A stretch of 64,000 nt of DNA from Lunularia cruciata (taxonomy: Eukaryota; Streptophyta; Marchantiopsida; Lunulariales; Lunulariaceae): positions 43,972,333 to 44,036,332 of the forward strand of contig OX419756.1 in assembly GCA_948567375.1 (NCBI GenBank), given 5' to 3'. The stretch's first letter is position 1. The number at the start of each line of letters is the position of its first letter. Positions 59,202-64,000 of the stretch are shown here, piece after piece. A program made the position numbers and the translations under genes. Under the pieces are notes generated by a model, which saw only the letters and a program-made list of their open reading frames with translations, had not been told where the DNA came from and searched no databases.

Positions 59202-60697
59202 ATTTTTTTGTTCTACTTGAGGCTCTTCTCCTCGTGGGACTCCATCTCTCCCTTCTTTGACCAGTCCCCAATATCCTTGGTCTCATAAATAAATATTGGC
59301 CATCAAAGTATGGTGTTTGAGCTTGATAGTTTCAGTTACGTCAAGACTACCCCTTCACCTCTTCCAAGTGCTCTTGCTATTCTTTGAGCACACGCAATAT
59401 CTTCAAAAATGGTACAAGGTTTTGGTATCATTACCTCTTGGCAAATTCACTCTTTTAACTCCTATTTGAAATTGTCAAGAGCTTTTGTTGGACTCATATT
59501 GGTTATCACAACCTATAGATCATTAAATGCCTCCATGTATTCTTGTATGTTGTTTTTTTGCTTCAACTCCCACAGTTGGGTTTGATTCATCTACATGAGA
59601 TCCGTATATTGGAAAAAATTTAGCAACCTTTCTTGTATTGCAATCCAAGTGATCTCTATTTCTTCTGCCAACATTGATCATTCCCAAACATTGTACTATG
59701 TGAGGGCTTTATCTATCAAGTACACACATGCAAACACAAATGCAGAATGATTGGTGATCTCAATCATGAATAACCAAAAGTATAAATCTATTCTTGAGAT
59801 CTAATTTTCCACTCCTTCCATGGAACAATGTCCCTTGTAAAGCTCAATTTTTCATATCTTCTTTATCCATAGTAACAATGTGGCTTCATTGTTGATCAAG
59901 GTTGGTGTCATCGGCATTAGTGATTGTCCAAGTATTTTGATTACTATTATTAGGTTTTGGGATGATTCTCCTTCTTGCATTACATGATAGTTCCTAAAGG
60001 TACAAAATTGACTTTGTAACGCTTCCATTGTCATCTTCATCTCCCAAAACTCATTAAGTATTCTTCACATTTTCCTTGGATCAAATCCTACAACTGTGGC
60101 TTCATGATTCATACATACGATAAATGCTCAATTGCTACTTCTTACTTCAATAGAGGGTTTATATGATTACTCATGAGTGGGAACACTTGATTAGGACTAC
60201 CATTTGGATTTCATAGTGCATCACTTGTTGATAATATTCTTCACTAAAATTGCGGACTACAAAATCCTTAAACATCATTTTTGGTCTAAGTACACAATGG
60301 GTTCTACTTGAGGTTGAAAGGGAGAAGATTTGGTATATTCAGATCCATTGCATCATAATAGAATTTAAATTATCAAATCTCACTCTATTATATATCAGCA
60401 CAAGTAGAATCATTGAGTTTGGAGAATTTATTGCTAAGTCCATGAACTTTGCTCCTAAATGGTAAATGAGATGTACTTTCACTTGCTCACGCTCGATATA
60501 CATTATCTTGATGTGGAACAAATCCAATAATGAAAAGCAAGGAGCATGAAATTTTTCTCCAAGAGCATCTTCCCATCCTCTCTCTAAAGCACCCCCAATT
60601 TACCAATTGCACTACTTTTCTCCTCTTGAAATTACTCAGTCACAATAGCATGTGTTCTTCCAAGAGAGGTGATCCACTCACTTGGATTAAAACACTT

Positions 60698-60709
60698 GCT
60701 CTAATACCA
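60698..60709 (-). promoter_or_regulatory. Primer-binding site, initiator tRNA-Met type
   Basis: Minus-strand TGGTATTAGAGC, one base after the LTR end, matches the usual plant TGGTATCAGAGC with one mismatch. It fixes the element orientation and the LTR boundary at 60711. Confidence 0.85.
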
Positions 60710-60897
60710 TTGTAATATTTCTGTTCTCTTGGGATCCCAAGAGAAACACAAGGTGTTATTCCTCAATACTTTGATGCTCCAAAGAAGCACCTTTGTAAAA
60801 GACCAAGACTGAGGAGAGAAATAGGAGAATGGAAACTCACATTGGGACACTTGAATGAGGGAAAACTCTGAATGTCTAGCATGAGCTTTGGCTTTGG

Positions 60898-60905
60898 TAT
60901 TTATA
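60898..60905 (-). promoter_or_regulatory. TATA box of the chromovirus LTR
   Basis: Minus-strand CCTATAAATACC contains a perfect TATAAATA. It sits about 22 bases downstream of the nearest heat-shock element, so transcription would start near 60870 on the minus strand. Confidence 0.75.
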
Positions 60906-60926
60906 GGTAGCATACAAGGCCCTTGA

Positions 60927-61148
60927 GAAGCTTCTCAAGAAGCTCCCTTGAGCCACTTTCTTAGAGTGAAAACCAAGTTAACCAAGAAGCTTCTCAAGAA
61001 ACTTCATTCTAGAAGCCGCCTACTTGGCGTGCAAGCTAAGCTAGTTAGAAGCTTCTAGAAGCTTCCTTCTAGAAGCTACCTGTTTGGGGCACAAGTTAAC
61101 TAGTTGGGAAGCTTCCCAAGAAGATTCCTAGATTATTCTAGAATATTC
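60927..61148 (-). promoter_or_regulatory. Array of heat-shock elements in the 5' LTR
   Basis: Heat-shock factor binds alternating GAA and TTC units spaced two bases apart. The array contains GAAGCTTC at 60927, 60986, 61048 and 61108. The best site is GAAGCTTCTAGAAGCTTC at 61048-61065, four perfect alternating units, closely followed by TTCTAGAA at 61067-61074. GAAACTTCATTCTAGAA lies at 60998-61014, and TTCTAGAATATTC (three units) at 61136-61148. The sites lie just upstream of the TATA box. The motif is palindromic, so either strand reads the same. Confidence 0.85.
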
Positions 61149-61726
61149 TAAGCTAATTTGGCTTATTCTCTACTTCATTAGCCTTACTAACTATGTCGCT
61201 AAACTCCATATTGTTACAACCTTGCTTTGTTATATAGCAAAGAAGATCCACTCAAAGGAAGCTACATCCTGGGATCAAATACATGGATTGTTGATATATC
61301 AATGAGCTCCACCCTTAGATTAACTTCATGGATTTGTGATATGTTGATCCTTGTACTATTTGGTTGGCCAAACAAGTTTGACCAATAGGAATCTTTGAGG
61401 AATCTTCTTGTAAAAAGCTCACAACAACATGGGTGAGGTACAATTGGAAAGCTCTTGACAAGACAAACAAGGGAGAAGAGGAAGGCAATACCATGTACCT
61501 TGGATGGGGGCAAATTTTTTCATTTTTTGAGGTCTAATTCATCCATTTAGGCTTCCAAAATTAGCTCTAAAGTTTTCAAGGTGTTTTTGACCTCTTTCCT
61601 ATTGGTGAAGTACCCTTTTGGTGACACTTCTATCTAATTTACTTAGACCATCATATGTAATATCCATCAAGATATTATGAAGCCAATTTCCACCTCTAGA
61701 TAATTTATCTAGCTAATGGTAATACA

Positions 61727-64000
61727 AGTATGTTCTTAAGATATCATACTTTCTCTTGGATTGCAAGCCTTTGGAGTAGGCTTACTTACAAGAACTTACA
61801 GATGGAGTTTTTTCATGACTATAATTGGTTAATTGTGGTAAGAATTGAGTTAGTGCAAGGGTTAGAGCTTTTTTTTCACTCATAAATTGTTCTAGACTTG
61901 CTAATGTGGTAGGATGTACAAGTCTAGAACAATTTATGGGAATTGAAGAAGGTGCTATTCAGATCATTTGTACAACATGTGATTCTTTATGGTGCTCAAA
62001 TTTAAGGTCATGATACTTAAAATATATGGTTGCAAAAGATTGAGAAGATTAAAAAAAACTTTTTTTGTGATAAACTAAGTAACTCAAACTCCTTATATCT
62101 CGCTGCTTGCTGCTAAGATAAGCTTTTTGTCTCTTAAGGTTAATACCTTATTCTTGGCTTTCACTTATATACCTAGGGTGAGGTCCATGGAACATGAGAT
62201 ACTTCTTTACCAAATCCTTTATGTTACTTAAATCTATTAATTGGTATACAAATATCGTTGCTTGGGTTAGAATGTGTAATATTTCTAAAATAGAATCTAT
62301 TGCCCTATCTATGGGAGGAAATAAAGGGTTAGTTTCTATAGTAAAAAATGGTATCAAGATGATACTCTATCAACAATGTTTGAAATTTATATCATTAGTA
62401 ATCAATATTGTTAGTGTATTGTGAAGATACCTTTTAGCTAAGATATTTATTTCCTTTAGATTAGATGTGTCATTATTATCATGTATGAATGCTCTTGTTG
62501 TACGAAAATAAGAATATGATATCAGATTAGTACTATATACTACTCCATTCTCTTGCAGATTAAAACTTGAAACTTCAACCTTAGGAAAGTACATGATAAA
62601 GATCAATTTACATTGGATGAATCTATCACAGATTTGACTAAGACTTTTCAAGTCAAGTGCACTAGGACTTTTACTAAAGGACGCATACTGCATTGCATGC
62701 GATTTGTACTGTGTGTTCAATCCTTTGACTCTTAGGTAGTCTCTTGGCATTTATATTCATTGTTTCATATTCACACATGCTCTCAAGAAAGTTTAGTACT
62801 GTTATCTGAAGAAAAGCAAGGGGATAATTAATATCTTATATAATTTCCACTTCGGTACTCCTACACAATGTAACTTTCGTGGTGAGTAAATCTTGAATGT
62901 TTCATTGATGTTAATAATGTGATCTCTGTGTCTAACTGATTTATTTACCCACAATCAAACTTGGCCTTAGATCCAACGTTGGTTAGCCGATTTGACGCAT
63001 TAAAAAATAAAATTCAACATCAAGCACAGACCGATCCTAATGGAAAATGGACTTGGACATAGACATAGACTTGGACTTGGAAATAGACATAGAACGTTTA
63101 ACCTGCAGCGTAAGGATGAGCTTTCCTTATTTTTGCGAGTATTCTTGAAGGACGGTTCGTAGACCAAAGAAGTTTATTATACCTTCATGTAGGAGCGTAT
63201 TCCCATTATCATGTACTTTTAGAGTATGTTTTCATAAAATGATATAAGTATGTTGTCTAGTTCTTCGAATGTCAAAGCGAAATGTTACAATAAAACTGGT
63301 ACAAACAATATTATTTTTTATATCTTCTTAGCTTTCTCCTTACTACACTGTTCCTGTCTGAAGGAATCAAGAAACTATGATATGCCATACTACATCCCCT
63401 AACCCTAAACCCACAACCATCCTTTTGATAGAGATACTGGTAACAATGCATGAAAGTTACCTTATGAAATTCGCTTATTTCTTCGACAAAGTTTTACGCA
63501 AATTGATTGTGCCCATGTTGAACCGAGTTACAGTAATCCATAGTATTTGGGTTATCTGGAGACGAGGACGAGACGAGTACCCTTCAATGGAGTGTTAAAG
63601 CAGCTCTTCTAAATGAATGTGTGACTCGTGCTTGTCCTTTCTTTTGAAGTACTATATCACAGGAGGTACTGTAACACCTTCAATCATCAATTTGAACAAA
63701 AGACTGTAAATTGGATCTAACCAATGTAAAACAATAAGACTGCAAAATATATCGTACTTAGCATGAAAGTATGAAAAACACGACTTGAAGTTATGGTAAT
63801 GAGGATAACCTTGATTCATCTTTCAGAAGTGTTCTCCCTTAAGCATTGGATCCAAACTCGCTAGTACTCAATCGATATCAACCGGAAACATCCCGATATA
63901 AATAAGGAAACTGAAACGAAGCTGAGATAAGCAAGATAGTACAGAGGAAAGCAAATCGATCGAAAGCAGAAGCGAAGATTGCTACATTCTGTGTAGTAGT
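61727..64000. other. AT-rich right flank with an unidentified open stretch on the minus strand
   Basis: On the minus strand 62750-62370 is open for 126 codons (MPRDYLRVKGLN start), and after a stop and shift another open piece follows at 62357-62148 (ending KYLMFHGPHPRYISESQE). The composition is AT-rich and isoleucine/leucine-rich, as in organellar or decayed mobile-element genes, but I cannot name a family. The rest to 64000 shows no gene; a short CCCTAACCCTAAACCC telo-box-like motif lies at 63397-63413. Confidence 0.35.

Larger units (their letters stand above)
54993..61726 (-). mobile_element. Ty3/Gypsy chromovirus, decayed, minus strand
   Basis: Two related terminal repeats (54993-55593 and 60711-61726, both TGTAAT...ATTACA or AATACA in plus orientation) flank an internal region read right to left. 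The internal order is a primer-binding site, gag remnant, protease remnant, reverse transcriptase, RNase H, integrase and chromodomain-like end. This order and the chromodomain-like end define a chromovirus. The LTRs differ by many substitutions and by about 415 bases in length, so the insertion is old. No matching 5-base target duplication was found (AGTAT on the right, GGTTT on the left). Confidence 0.88.
60711..61726 (-). repeat. 5' LTR of the chromovirus, with complete U3 promoter
   Basis: The repeat is 1016 bases long, bounded by the primer-binding site on one side and ending AATACA at 61726. Read on the minus strand it holds U3 with a heat-shock-element array (61148-60927), a TATA box (60905-60898) and about 190 bases of presumed leader/R/U5 before the primer-binding site. 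Its sister LTR lacks the promoter block. Confidence 0.8.

Noticed and set aside
63397-63413. Telomere-like CCCTAACCCTAAACCC
   Set aside because: Only about two imperfect units. It fits a telo-box or chance and not an interstitial telomere array.
1-64000. tRNA genes, rRNA, CRISPR arrays, bacterial operons
   Set aside because: None was seen. The spliced genes and retrotransposons show nuclear plant DNA.

Overview
The window is nuclear DNA of a land plant. It has spliced genes with GT-AG introns, a class II LOB-domain (LBD) transcription factor, a plant-type GT14 glycosyltransferase, and a Ty3/Gypsy chromovirus whose primer-binding site fits initiator tRNA-Met. Low gene density, very long introns and the unusual non-LTR elements suggest a non-flowering lineage such as a liverwort or other bryophyte. 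That placement is a guess, because nothing here fixes the species. No bacterial operons, rRNA, tRNA or CRISPR arrays were seen.

Layout: (1) 1-2 kb holds the 3' part of an RRP46-like exosome subunit gene. (2) 2-5.3 kb is non-coding and repeat-bearing, with a loose copy of a retrotransposon 3' tail near 4.74-4.82 kb. (3) 5.36-9.13 kb is a nearly full-length but mutated non-LTR retrotransposon on the minus strand, with a C2H2-like finger, reverse transcriptase, CCHC knuckle and restriction-like endonuclease domain. (4) 14.3-26.06 kb is a ten-exon GT14 (core-2/I-branching-like) gene of 393 codons. I could follow its reading frame through every junction; its 4.9 kb and 3.0 kb introns are filled with dispersed and tandem repeats. 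(5) 34.33-37.22 kb is a second, 5'-truncated copy of the same non-LTR element on the plus strand. (6) 37.3-38.5 kb holds an unidentified, eroded coding stretch on the minus strand. (7) 44.2-45.65 kb is an intact two-exon class II LBD gene with an EAR-type repression motif. (8) 54.99-61.73 kb is a decayed Ty3/Gypsy chromovirus on the minus strand. (9) The rest is AT-rich intergenic DNA with simple repeats.

The most notable signals are in the mobile elements. The chromovirus 5' LTR holds a dense array of perfect heat-shock elements just upstream of a TATA box, so transcription would be expected to be heat-inducible. The other LTR lacks exactly this block, which makes a naturally self-inactivating arrangement. 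The two non-LTR copies appear to be of the restriction-like-endonuclease type, which is unusual in plants. They share three in-frame stops, and their private stops are almost all C-to-T changes in CAG or CGA codons, as expected from methylcytosine decay. Their 3' tail, with a small GATGGG/CCCATC hairpin, also occurs alone at three other places in the window.
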